From Algoriphagus sp. (lineage in GTDB: Bacteria; Bacteroidota; Bacteroidia; Cytophagales; Cyclobacteriaceae): DNA of 64,000 nt. The number at the start of each line of letters is the position of its first letter. Positions within the stretch are counted from its first letter, which is position 1. Positions 18,156 through 26,609 of this stretch are shown piece by piece. The translations under genes and the position numbers were made by a program. The stretch lies in contig JAMNXQ010000003.1 in the NCBI GenBank assembly GCA_023653075.1, forward strand, positions 1 through 64,000. Direction: 5' to 3'. A model generated the notes under the pieces. That model was not told the origin of the DNA. It saw nothing but the letters and a program-made list of their open reading frames with translations, and made no database searches.

Positions 18156-19400
18156 ATGAAAAAACGTTCCTTTTTAAAGTATTTTGCAGCCCTTGGACTT
18201 GGGGGAACCTTGCTCCCTTCTGAATTAAAAGCCTTTGATTTCGAGGCTTTAGACTGGTCGAGCGAAGATATTTGGGATCAATTGCGTGCGGGTTACCGGC
18301 TCAAACCCGATTACCTGAATTTTGAGAATGGCTACTATTGCTTTCTTCCAGAGGAATTGCTCGAAAAATACATTTCACATGTTCGTGAGATCAATTACCA
18401 AGCCTCCCATTACATGCGGGGGGTTCAATTTGAAAATAAAGCCAAATCTGCTGCAGCATTAGCCACTTTAGTAGGTGCTTCGCCCGAAGAGGTGGTATTG
18501 ACTCGAAATACCACTGAATCCTTGGACTTGATTATTTCTGGCTACCCTTGGCAAGCTGGTGATGAGGCGGTCTTTGCCAACCAGGACTATGGGACCATGC
18601 AAACCATGTTTGAACTGGCATCCAAACGCTGGGGGATCAAAACGGTAAAAGTGGATATTCCCATGCATCCCAAATCGGATGAAGAGGTAGTAGAAGTCTA
18701 TCGAAAAGCACTTACGCCCAAAACCAAGCTGTTGATGGTGCCGCATATCGTCAATATCACAGGTCATATCCTGCCCGTGCGGAAAATTGCCGACATGGCG
18801 CATGCCCAAGGAGTAGAAATCATGTTGGACGGCGCACACGCAGTCGGACATTTTACTTTTAGCATGAAGGACCTGGATTGCGATTATTATGGATCTAGTT
18901 TGCACAAGTGGCTAAGTGTCCCCTTAGGCGCAGGCTTACTTTTTGTGAAAAAAGATAAGATATCTAAAATTCAACCCCTTCTGGCACCGGGTAACTTGAA
19001 CTTGACCAGCATTGCCTATCTCAACCACATTGGAACCCACCCAGCAGCTACGGATTTGACCGTACTCGATTCCATTGCTTTCCAGGAGAAAATTGGTTCC
19101 AAGCGGAAAGAAGATCGACTTCGATTTATCCAAAAATACTGGTCTGATCAAGTGCGAAATGTGCCTGGCATCCGTGTAAATACGCCAGAGGATCCTGATC
19201 GATGCTGTGGAATTGGAAATGTCTGGGTAGAAAAGTATAGTCCTGCAGCTATGGGAAAAATACTGATGGACAAGTACAAGATTTTTACTGCTCCCATAGA
19301 TGGAGCTGGTGTACAAGGGGTACGTGTCAGTCCAAATATTTACACGAGTACAGCAGACTGCGATGTGCTGGTAGCAGCCTTAAAAGAAATGGCGCAATAA
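18156..19400 (+). CDS. class V aminotransferase (isopenicillin N epimerase-like), signal-like N terminus
   Basis: VVLTRNTTESLDLIISGYPW; DGAHAVGHFTFSMKDLDCDYYGSSLHKWLSVPLGAGLLFV. Confidence 0.88.
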   Translation: MKKRSFLKYFAALGLGGTLLPSELKAFDFEALDWSSEDIWDQLRAGYRLKPDYLNFENGYYCFLPEELLEKYISHVREINYQASHYMRGVQFENKAKSAAALATLVGASPEEVVLTRNTTESLDLIISGYPWQAGDEAVFANQDYGTMQTMFELASKRWGIKTVKVDIPMHPKSDEEVVEVYRKALTPKTKLLMVPHIVNITGHILPVRKIADMAHAQGVEIMLDGAHAVGHFTFSMKDLDCDYYGSSLHKWLSVPLGAGLLFVKKDKISKIQPLLAPGNLNLTSIAYLNHIGTHPAATDLTVLDSIAFQEKIGSKRKEDRLRFIQKYWSDQVRNVPGIRVNTPEDPDRCCGIGNVWVEKYSPAAMGKILMDKYKIFTAPIDGAGVQGVRVSPNIYTSTADCDVLVAALKEMAQ

Positions 19401-19421
19401 ATTCGAGAAAAATTGAAAAAG

Positions 19422-19455
19422 GGGGCTAATCACGAGTGGATTAGCCCCTTTTTTT
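19422..19455 (+). terminator. intrinsic terminator
   Basis: GGGGCTAATC-ACGAGTG-GATTAGCCCC followed by T7. Confidence 0.9.
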
Positions 19456-19655
19456 ATGAATTGCTAAAAAAATTAGGGTTTTGCATAAATTATTAATATA
19501 AACACTTGCAATTCATTGCAGGAGATACAACATTTGCAGCCTCAAATTATGGATAATCAAACGTACATGGCCTATTTGTTCCAGTTGTCTTTGACAGAGG
19601 CAGGATGTATGTTGGTATCCACTACTTTTTCAGCTGCACGCTTGAGGCAGTCCTT

Positions 19656-19681
19656 TAGGGTTTAACCCTAGATTAATTTTG
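19656..19681 (+). promoter_or_regulatory. candidate arg operon promoter/operator: palindrome TAGGGTTTAACCCTA (19656-19670) then -7-like TAATTTTG (19674-19681)
   Basis: 15-nt inverted repeat with single central T immediately upstream of a TAnnTTTG motif, upstream of the arginine operon. Confidence 0.5.
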
Positions 19682-19781
19682 CATTCCTAATGTGGAAAGC
19701 ACACCAAGCACCCCCCAATTCTAACTTAACCCATTTACTTGCACGGCCTCTCGCTGAGGATTGCAATTAAACTACGAATCG

Positions 19782-20348
19782 ATGGAAGAATTAACTTTCC
19801 TTATTCGAGTAGCTGACAGCACTCACAAAAGATATGCAAATCAAATTGCTGCAGAGATGGAAGATTCTGCAAAGGCGAGAGGAACAGGTATTGCAAAACG
19901 AAGTCCGGCCTACTTGGAAGAAAAAATGGAAGAAGGCAAAGCTGTCATAGCACTAACTAGCGCAGGAAACTGGGCTGGGTTTTGCTACATTGAAGCTTGG
20001 GGCCACGGCAAGTTTGTTGCCAACTCAGGCTTAATCGTAGCTCCTCAATACCGGCAGTATGGTTTGGCCCGAAAAATCAAGCAAGAAGTATTCAAACTAA
20101 GCCAGGTGAAATTCCCAGAATCAAAAATCTTTGGATTAACAACAGGTGCTGCAGTGATGAAAATCAATTCAGAACTGGGCTATGTGCCTGTTTCCTACTC
20201 CTCCTTGACCGATGACGAGGAGTTTTGGAAAGGTTGTCAAAGTTGCGTCAATTTTGAAATTTTAATGTCAAAAAAGAGACAAAACTGCTTGTGTACAGCC
20301 ATGCTTTACGATCCAAATGCTAAAAAAATCAAATCTACTGACGAGTAA
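19782..20348 (+). CDS. GNAT family acyltransferase, first gene of the arginine operon (candidate N-acyl-glutamate synthase)
   Basis: NSGLIVAPQYRQYGLARKIKQEVF (acetyl-CoA loop-like), C-terminal GCQSC...NCLC; start ATG 19782 within ORF 19761..20348; operon context. Confidence 0.75.
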   Translation: MEELTFLIRVADSTHKRYANQIAAEMEDSAKARGTGIAKRSPAYLEEKMEEGKAVIALTSAGNWAGFCYIEAWGHGKFVANSGLIVAPQYRQYGLARKIKQEVFKLSQVKFPESKIFGLTTGAAVMKINSELGYVPVSYSSLTDDEEFWKGCQSCVNFEILMSKKRQNCLCTAMLYDPNAKKIKSTDE

Positions 20349-20405
20349 TTGAAAACAGACTCGATCTCAATCTCCATTTAAATCAATCGTTCACTAGTTG
20401 ACCTT

Positions 20406-21599
20406 ATGAAAAAAGTAGTTTTAGCCTATAGCGGTGGATTAGATACCACTTTTTGTGCCCTTCACCTTTCCAAGGATTTGGGACATGAAGTACATGCTGT
20501 ATTGGTCAACACAGGTGGTTTCTCTGCACAAGAATTGCAAGATGTTGAACAACGTGCCCATGCCCTAGGCGTGGCCTCATTTCGCATCCTAGAGGTAGTC
20601 CAAGATTACTACGAGCAAGTGATTCGCTACCTTGTGTATGGTAATGTGCTCAAAAACGACACCTATCCCCTTTCCGTTTCAGCCGAACGCATCGTACAAG
20701 CAAAATCTATTGCCGAATATGCGCTATCCATTGGCGCACAGGCGGTGGCACATGGCTCAACAGGTGCAGGAAATGATCAGGTTCGATTTGACATGATTTT
20801 TCAAATCCTTGCTCCCGAAGTAGAAATCATCACGCCTATTCGTGATCTCAAACTTAGCAGACAGGAAGAAATTGACTACCTCAAATCTCATGGTGTGTCC
20901 ATGAATTTTGAGAAAGCAGCCTATTCAGTAAATAAAGGAATTTGGGGAACTTCTGTTGGTGGAAAAGAAACACTCACCTCTTCGGATTATCTTCCCGAAA
21001 ATGCCTGGCCTACTCCTGTGACTGAAACTCAACCGAAAGAGGTAAAATTAACTTTCGTTCAAGGTCAAATCAAAGGGATTGATGGAGTACCTTATGCTAA
21101 TTCAGTCGATGCAATTTTGAAACTTCAATCTTTAGCAGCTCCTTTTGGCATCGGCAGAGACATACATGTGGGTGATACCATCATCGGAATTAAAGGTCGC
21201 GTAGGCTTTGAAGCTGCTGCACCTGTAATTTTGATCAAAGCGCATCAATTGATTGAAAAACATACGTTGACCAAATGGCAGCTGTATTGGAAAAAGCAGG
21301 TTGCGGAGTTTTATGGCAACCACCTCCACGAAGGTCATTTTTTAGATCCAGTCATGCGCAATTTTGAGACTTTTCTTGAAAGTACGCAAGAGCAGGTTTC
21401 GGGAGAAGTTCGGGTTTTACTACAACCTTACCGGTTTACTTTATTAGGCATCACTTCTGACCATGACCTCATGTCTGCCAAATTCGGTTCCTATGGAGAA
21501 ATGAACAAAGGCTATACTGGAGAGGACGTGAAAGGCTTTACGCGTATCTTGGGTAATCAAACTGCCATCTTCCACAAAGTCAAGAATTCAAATGAATAA
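20406..21599 (+). CDS. argG: argininosuccinate synthase
   Basis: KKVVLAYSGGLDTTFCALHL; GSTGAGNDQVRFD. Confidence 0.94.
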   Translation: MKKVVLAYSGGLDTTFCALHLSKDLGHEVHAVLVNTGGFSAQELQDVEQRAHALGVASFRILEVVQDYYEQVIRYLVYGNVLKNDTYPLSVSAERIVQAKSIAEYALSIGAQAVAHGSTGAGNDQVRFDMIFQILAPEVEIITPIRDLKLSRQEEIDYLKSHGVSMNFEKAAYSVNKGIWGTSVGGKETLTSSDYLPENAWPTPVTETQPKEVKLTFVQGQIKGIDGVPYANSVDAILKLQSLAAPFGIGRDIHVGDTIIGIKGRVGFEAAAPVILIKAHQLIEKHTLTKWQLYWKKQVAEFYGNHLHEGHFLDPVMRNFETFLESTQEQVSGEVRVLLQPYRFTLLGITSDHDLMSAKFGSYGEMNKGYTGEDVKGFTRILGNQTAIFHKVKNSNE

Positions 21600-22560
21600 G
21601 GTGAAAACAGCCGTTATCGGGGCTGCAGGCTACACTGGAGCCGAACTGGTACGCCTTCTAATCCATCATCCAGCATGCGAACTGGTTTGTCTTCATTCGT
21701 CTAGCCAAAAAGGCAAACGAGTAGATGAAGTGCATGGGGATTTAATTGGGGATTGTGACCTGCGTTTTACAACAGAAGTTCCAAGCTCTGGACTGGATGC
21801 CGTGTTTTTATGTCTTCCTCATGGAGAGACCCCATCCTTCCTCGAAAGTCATTCCTTTCCTGAATCCACTGTTTTAATCGATTTATCCACTGACTTCAGA
21901 GATGAATCTTCAGGTTTTGTGTATGGCCTACCCGAGGTCAATGCACAAAAAATAAGCAAAGCCAAGCGTATTGCCAACCCAGGATGCTTTGCAACTGGGA
22001 TTCAACTGGCACTTGCTCCTGCAATACAAAAAGGCTGGATCCAGGGAGCGGTACATGTAACTGGAATTACGGGTTCAACCGGGGCTGGAAAAAGTTTAAC
22101 CGAAACTTCTCAATTTAGCTACAGAACCTCGAATGTGTCGGTGTACAAGCTGTTTACGCACCAGCACCTCAAAGAAATCAAGCAGACATTTCAGCAATTA
22201 AATCCTGAAATAAATCCAGAGGTGTTTTTTGTTCCCTATCGTGGTAATTTCACAAGGGGAATCTGGATTACTGCCTATTTTCCTTTTGGCGGAACACTGG
22301 AAGAAGCGGTGGAAGCCTATAGCCAGGTTTATGCAGGATCGGCATTTACACACATTGCTAGTCAGGAACTCAATCTAAAACAGGTCGTCAATACCAATAA
22401 GTGCCTGCTTCACCTTCAAGTAGAAAAGGGGCAGCTTGTGGTGTATTCAGCTTTAGATAACCTTTTGAAAGGTGCATCTGGACAGGCCATTCAAAACTTT
22501 AACCTTGCCTTTGGATTGGATGAAAAAATGGGGTTGAACCTAAAATCAAGTGCATTTTAA
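21592..22560 (+). CDS. argC: N-acyl-gamma-glutamyl-phosphate reductase
   Basis: KTAVIGAAGYTGAELVRLLIHHP; NPGCFATGIQLALAP. Confidence 0.94.
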   Translation: MNKVKTAVIGAAGYTGAELVRLLIHHPACELVCLHSSSQKGKRVDEVHGDLIGDCDLRFTTEVPSSGLDAVFLCLPHGETPSFLESHSFPESTVLIDLSTDFRDESSGFVYGLPEVNAQKISKAKRIANPGCFATGIQLALAPAIQKGWIQGAVHVTGITGSTGAGKSLTETSQFSYRTSNVSVYKLFTHQHLKEIKQTFQQLNPEINPEVFFVPYRGNFTRGIWITAYFPFGGTLEEAVEAYSQVYAGSAFTHIASQELNLKQVVNTNKCLLHLQVEKGQLVVYSALDNLLKGASGQAIQNFNLAFGLDEKMGLNLKSSAF

Positions 22561-22601
22561 AATCATCCAGTTCAAAAAATACCTCATTTAGATGCTAGCT
22601 A

Positions 22602-23744
22602 ATGAATTTATTTGATGTCTATCCCCTCATTCCAGTGACCCTAGTGAAGGCCGAGGGATGCCGCTTGTGGGACGAGCAGGGTCAAGAATATTTGGATTTG
22701 TATGGAGGGCATGCAGTCATCTCTATTGGGCATAGCCATCCGCACTATGTCAAGCGAATCAGCGAGCAAGTGGCGCAACTTGGATTTTATTCCAACTCCA
22801 TTCAGATCCCATTGCAACAAGCTTTGGCGGATAAATTGGCCCAACTGTCCTGCTTGCATAGCTACCAGCTTTTTCTGGTGAATTCAGGCGCCGAGGCCAA
22901 TGAGAATGCCTTGAAAATGGCTTCTTTTGTGACGAAGAAATCTGGATTTATCGCATTTACAGGATCCTTTCATGGCCGTACCTCTGCTGCAGTAGCCCTA
23001 ACAGACAATCCCAAATTAGTTGCCCCCTGCAATGCGCGAGAGGATTTTCACATTCTTCCTTTTGGAGATTTGGAATCAGTAGAAAAGGTGCTCTCCACAC
23101 AAGCCATTGCTGGTATCATCGTGGAAGGAATCCAAGGCGTGGGAGGTATTCAAGTACCAAGTGCGGAGTTTTTGATTGGGCTATACCAATTAGCTAAAAA
23201 ATACGAGGCGAAACTCATCCTAGATGAGGTACAGTCTGGCTATGGCCGAACTGGACGATTTTTTGCACACCAGTGGGTGGATGGAGTTTTTCCAGACCTG
23301 ATTACCATCGCCAAAGGCATGGGAAATGGATTCCCTATCGGAGGTCTTTTGCTTTCTGAGGAGTTTAAAGCGAGTTATGGGCTACTAGGAACTACCTTCG
23401 GAGGCAATCACCTGGCCTGTGCAGCGGGCCTTGCAGTCCTTGAAGTAATTGAAGCAGAAAGATTGCAGCAAAAAGCATTGGAGTTAGGAGAGCGCCTAAT
23501 GGCTGAACTCCGATCGATACCAGGCATTGTTGAGGTTCGTGGCAAGGGATTAATGATCGGTTTAGATCTCAATCAAGACGCTGGACCCATCCGTTCCCTT
23601 TTGGTATCCAAATACAAGATGTTTACCGGCTCTGCAGCACGAAAGGAAACGATACGTCTTCTCCCTCCTTTGACCATAGAATGGAATCAACTCCATTCGT
23701 TGGTGGTCGCTTTAAGGGAACTATTGCCTAGCGAAACCCATTAA
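22602..23744 (+). CDS. argD: acylornithine aminotransferase
   Basis: YLDLYGGHAVISIGHSHPHYV; FVNSGAEANENALK-like motif; LILDEVQSGYGRTG; TTFGGNHLACAAGLAVL. Confidence 0.93.
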   Translation: MNLFDVYPLIPVTLVKAEGCRLWDEQGQEYLDLYGGHAVISIGHSHPHYVKRISEQVAQLGFYSNSIQIPLQQALADKLAQLSCLHSYQLFLVNSGAEANENALKMASFVTKKSGFIAFTGSFHGRTSAAVALTDNPKLVAPCNAREDFHILPFGDLESVEKVLSTQAIAGIIVEGIQGVGGIQVPSAEFLIGLYQLAKKYEAKLILDEVQSGYGRTGRFFAHQWVDGVFPDLITIAKGMGNGFPIGGLLLSEEFKASYGLLGTTFGGNHLACAAGLAVLEVIEAERLQQKALELGERLMAELRSIPGIVEVRGKGLMIGLDLNQDAGPIRSLLVSKYKMFTGSAARKETIRLLPPLTIEWNQLHSLVVALRELLPSETH

Positions 23745-23756
23745 ATTCTCTTAGCT

Positions 23757-24701
23757 ATGAATCATTTTACCCAATTTGAATCCAAGGAACTCGGTCAAGA
23801 ATTACTGGATCTTGCTACAGCATACAAAGGAAACCCAGGCCTTCATGCCCGAAAAGGTGAAGGAAAAAGAATGGGTTGTATTTTTTTGAATCCCTCCCTC
23901 CGTACCCGCGTATCTACTCAGATTGCTGCTCAGCAGCTGGGGATGGAAGCCATCGTACTCAATATGGACAAAGAAGGTTGGGCACTTGAAATGCAGGAAG
24001 GCGCAATCATGAACAAGGGTACCGTGGAGCACATCAAAGATGCTGCAGGTGTGTTAGGCTCCTATTTTGATATTTTGGCACTGCGTGCTTTTCCTTCGCT
24101 CACACAAAAGGAAGAGGATGTGACTGACTTCGTTTTGCATCAATTTATCAAGTTCAGTGGTATCCCTGTAGTCAGTTTGGAATCTGCCATTCGACATCCT
24201 CTTCAGAGTTTGGCTGACCAACTCACCATTCAAGAAGTAGCTAAAGGCAAAAAAAAACCCAAAGTAGTCCTCAGCTGGGCTCCCCATATCAAGGCTATTC
24301 CCCAGGCTGTAGCAAATAGTTTTGCCGAATGGACCTTAGGGATGGGCCATGATTTGACCATTTGCCATCCGGAGGGATATGAATTAGATTCAGGGTTTAC
24401 GCAAGGAGCAAGAATAACTCATAATCAAAGTGAAGCCTTGCAAACCGCTGACTTTGTGTATGTTAAAAATTGGTCAGCCTTCAATGAGTATGGGAAAATT
24501 CTCACCACAGATGAGCGCTGGATGCTCACAGAAGCGCACCTCAAGAATTCCCCCGAAGCCAAGGTCATGCACTGCTTGCCAGTCCGTAGAAATGTAGAGC
24601 TAGCTGATGAAATTTTGGATGGTCCACGCTCCCTGGTACAGCAGCAGGCCTACAATCGAATTTTTGCTGCACAAGCAGTTCTTAGCAAACTTCTCGGTTA
24701 A
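23757..24701 (+). CDS. argF': N-acetylornithine/N-succinylornithine carbamoyltransferase; Val90 suggests the succinyl type
   Basis: FLNPSLRTRVSTQ; NKGTVEHIKDAAGVLGSYFDILALRAF; VMHCLPVRRNVELADEI. Confidence 0.9.
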   Translation: MNHFTQFESKELGQELLDLATAYKGNPGLHARKGEGKRMGCIFLNPSLRTRVSTQIAAQQLGMEAIVLNMDKEGWALEMQEGAIMNKGTVEHIKDAAGVLGSYFDILALRAFPSLTQKEEDVTDFVLHQFIKFSGIPVVSLESAIRHPLQSLADQLTIQEVAKGKKKPKVVLSWAPHIKAIPQAVANSFAEWTLGMGHDLTICHPEGYELDSGFTQGARITHNQSEALQTADFVYVKNWSAFNEYGKILTTDERWMLTEAHLKNSPEAKVMHCLPVRRNVELADEILDGPRSLVQQQAYNRIFAAQAVLSKLLG

Positions 24702-24723
24702 TTTTTTTTACTTTGAGAAACCT

Positions 24724-25524
24724 ATGAAAATCTCTATCATCAAAATCGGCGGGAATGTAATTGACTATCCCGATAAACTGGATGAGTTTTTAAGTATTTT
24801 GAGCAAAGTTCCAGGGTACAAAATCTTGGTACATGGTGGTGGTGTCATGGCATCTCGATTTGGTGAAAGCATGGGCATTATGCCTGAAATGGTAGATGGA
24901 CGTCGGATTACAGACAAGGAAACCTTGGATATCGTGACCATGGTCTATGCGGGCTTGATCAATAAGACCGTAGTAGCGAAGCTTCAAGCCTTGAAAGTAA
25001 ATGCATTGGGATTGACCGGAGCAGATGGAAACCTCATTCGGTCCATCAAGAGACCTGTCAAAGGCATTGATTATGGATTTGTGGGAGATATTCAAGAAAT
25101 TAATTCCGTTTTACTTCATCAATTGCTACAGGCAGGGTTACTTCCTGTGATCAATGCGATTACGCATGACCAAAAAGGACAGCTCCTCAATACGAATGCA
25201 GATTCGATTGCCTCTGCCCTAGCCACAGGCTTGGCTCTCGAGCACCATGTGGATTTGTATTTCTGCTTCAATAAGCCTGGGGTATTGGTGGATGAAAAAA
25301 ATGAGCAATCCATTATTCCCTTGATTAACGAGGACATTTACAAAGAACTTCGGAAGGAAAGCGTGATTCATTCGGGTATGATTCCCAAACTGGACAATGC
25401 CTTTGAAGCCTTGAAACAAGGGGTTCAGCGGGTTTGGATAGGTAAATCTGAAAACTTGCTGATGGCCGTAAAAGGCAAAAAAGCGGGCACCATCATCGAA
25501 CGACAACGATACGATTTGTATTGA
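24724..25524 (+). CDS. argB: N-acylglutamate kinase
   Basis: MKISIIKIGGNVIDYPDKL; VHGGGVMASRFGESMG; ATG at 24724 within ORF 24607..25524. Confidence 0.93.
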   Translation: MKISIIKIGGNVIDYPDKLDEFLSILSKVPGYKILVHGGGVMASRFGESMGIMPEMVDGRRITDKETLDIVTMVYAGLINKTVVAKLQALKVNALGLTGADGNLIRSIKRPVKGIDYGFVGDIQEINSVLLHQLLQAGLLPVINAITHDQKGQLLNTNADSIASALATGLALEHHVDLYFCFNKPGVLVDEKNEQSIIPLINEDIYKELRKESVIHSGMIPKLDNAFEALKQGVQRVWIGKSENLLMAVKGKKAGTIIERQRYDLY

Positions 25525-26609
25525 TGGAAGCGCTCAAAAATGAAGCCATAGCGCTTCTCAAGAAGCTTATCGCCCTGCCATCCTTTTCCAAGGAGGAAGA
25601 TAGAACTGCTGAAGTAATCGAACAATTTTTGTTGGCTCAAGGAGCATCACCGCAGCGACAAGGAAACAATGTATGGACATTTGCTTCACCTTATCACCCT
25701 AATCTGCCCACTATTTGGCTCAATTCCCACCACGATACGGTCAAACCAAATACAGGCTATACCCAAGATCCCTTTTCCCCCATCGAAAGAGATGGAAAGT
25801 TATATGGGTTGGGCTCCAATGACGCGGGAGCTCCCTTGGTAGCCATGATGGCTACCTTCTGTTACTTTATTGGAAAAAAATTACCTTTTAATCTACTGCT
25901 TATCGCCTCGGCAGAAGAGGAAATATCTGGACCAAATGGAATCAGTAGCCTCTTAGAAATACTACCTCCAGCTGACTTAGTAGTGGTAGGAGAACCTACT
26001 CAGCTCCGATTAGCGATCGCAGAGAAAGGATTGCTGGTTCTAGATGGTACGGTTACCGGTAAGGCAGGACATGCCGCTCGGGAAGAAGGCATCAATGCCA
26101 TTTATTTGGCATTGAATGACTTGGAAAAAATCAAACACTACAAGTTCGCCAAAGTATCTCCTCTTCTCGGACCTAACAAGGTATCTTGTACGCTGATCCA
26201 AGCAGGAGAGCAGCACAATTTAGTGCCTGAACTTTGCCGATACGTTTTGGATGTGCGGGTCAATGAGTTGTACACACATGAGGAGGTTTTGGATGAGTTA
26301 CAAGAAGTACTTTCAGCAGATCTTGTTCCTCGATCCATGCGTTTGCGTTCTTCCTGCTTGCCAGAAGGGCATGTACTGCATTCAATTGCAAAATGCCTAG
26401 GCTTAGAAACCTTCGGAAGCCCCACCCTTTCCGATCAAGCCTTGATCCCCTACCCATCTGCAAAGATAGGCCCAGGAGACTCGGCTCGTTCCCATACCGC
26501 AGATGAATTTGTCTTCATTCAAGAGGTTGAGGATGGCATTTCCCGATACATTTCTATTCTTGATGCCTACGCCATGCATTCTCCTCACACTAGTAGAACT
26601 ACACTATGA
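25524..26609 (+). CDS. M20 family N-acyl-ornithine/citrulline deacylase
   Basis: IWLNSHHDTVKPNTGYTQDPFSP; YGLGSNDAGAPLVAMMATF; ASAEEEISGPNG; overlaps argB by TGATG and argH by ATGA. Confidence 0.9.
   Translation: MEALKNEAIALLKKLIALPSFSKEEDRTAEVIEQFLLAQGASPQRQGNNVWTFASPYHPNLPTIWLNSHHDTVKPNTGYTQDPFSPIERDGKLYGLGSNDAGAPLVAMMATFCYFIGKKLPFNLLLIASAEEEISGPNGISSLLEILPPADLVVVGEPTQLRLAIAEKGLLVLDGTVTGKAGHAAREEGINAIYLALNDLEKIKHYKFAKVSPLLGPNKVSCTLIQAGEQHNLVPELCRYVLDVRVNELYTHEEVLDELQEVLSADLVPRSMRLRSSCLPEGHVLHSIAKCLGLETFGSPTLSDQALIPYPSAKIGPGDSARSHTADEFVFIQEVEDGISRYISILDAYAMHSPHTSRTTL

Noticed and set aside
18468-18905. 145-aa ORF antisense to the class V aminotransferase gene
   Set aside because: Fully within a well-supported CDS; His/Met-rich composition is typical of shadow ORFs.
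19478-19491. GTTTTGCATAAATT 14-mer shared with 27959..27972, flanking the arginine operon; considered as an ArgR half-site pair
   Set aside because: Chance 14-mer pairs are expected in 64 kb of AT-rich DNA, and neither copy forms a clear two-fold symmetric box.
19549-19665. 38-aa ORF (MDNQTYMAYLFQLSLTEAGCMLVSTTFSAARLRQSFRV) upstream of the arginine operon, considered as an Arg-sensing leader peptide
   Set aside because: Its stop lies upstream of the likely -7 box (19674), so it would not be in the operon leader, and it is not Arg-rich. Could be revisited if the TSS maps upstream.
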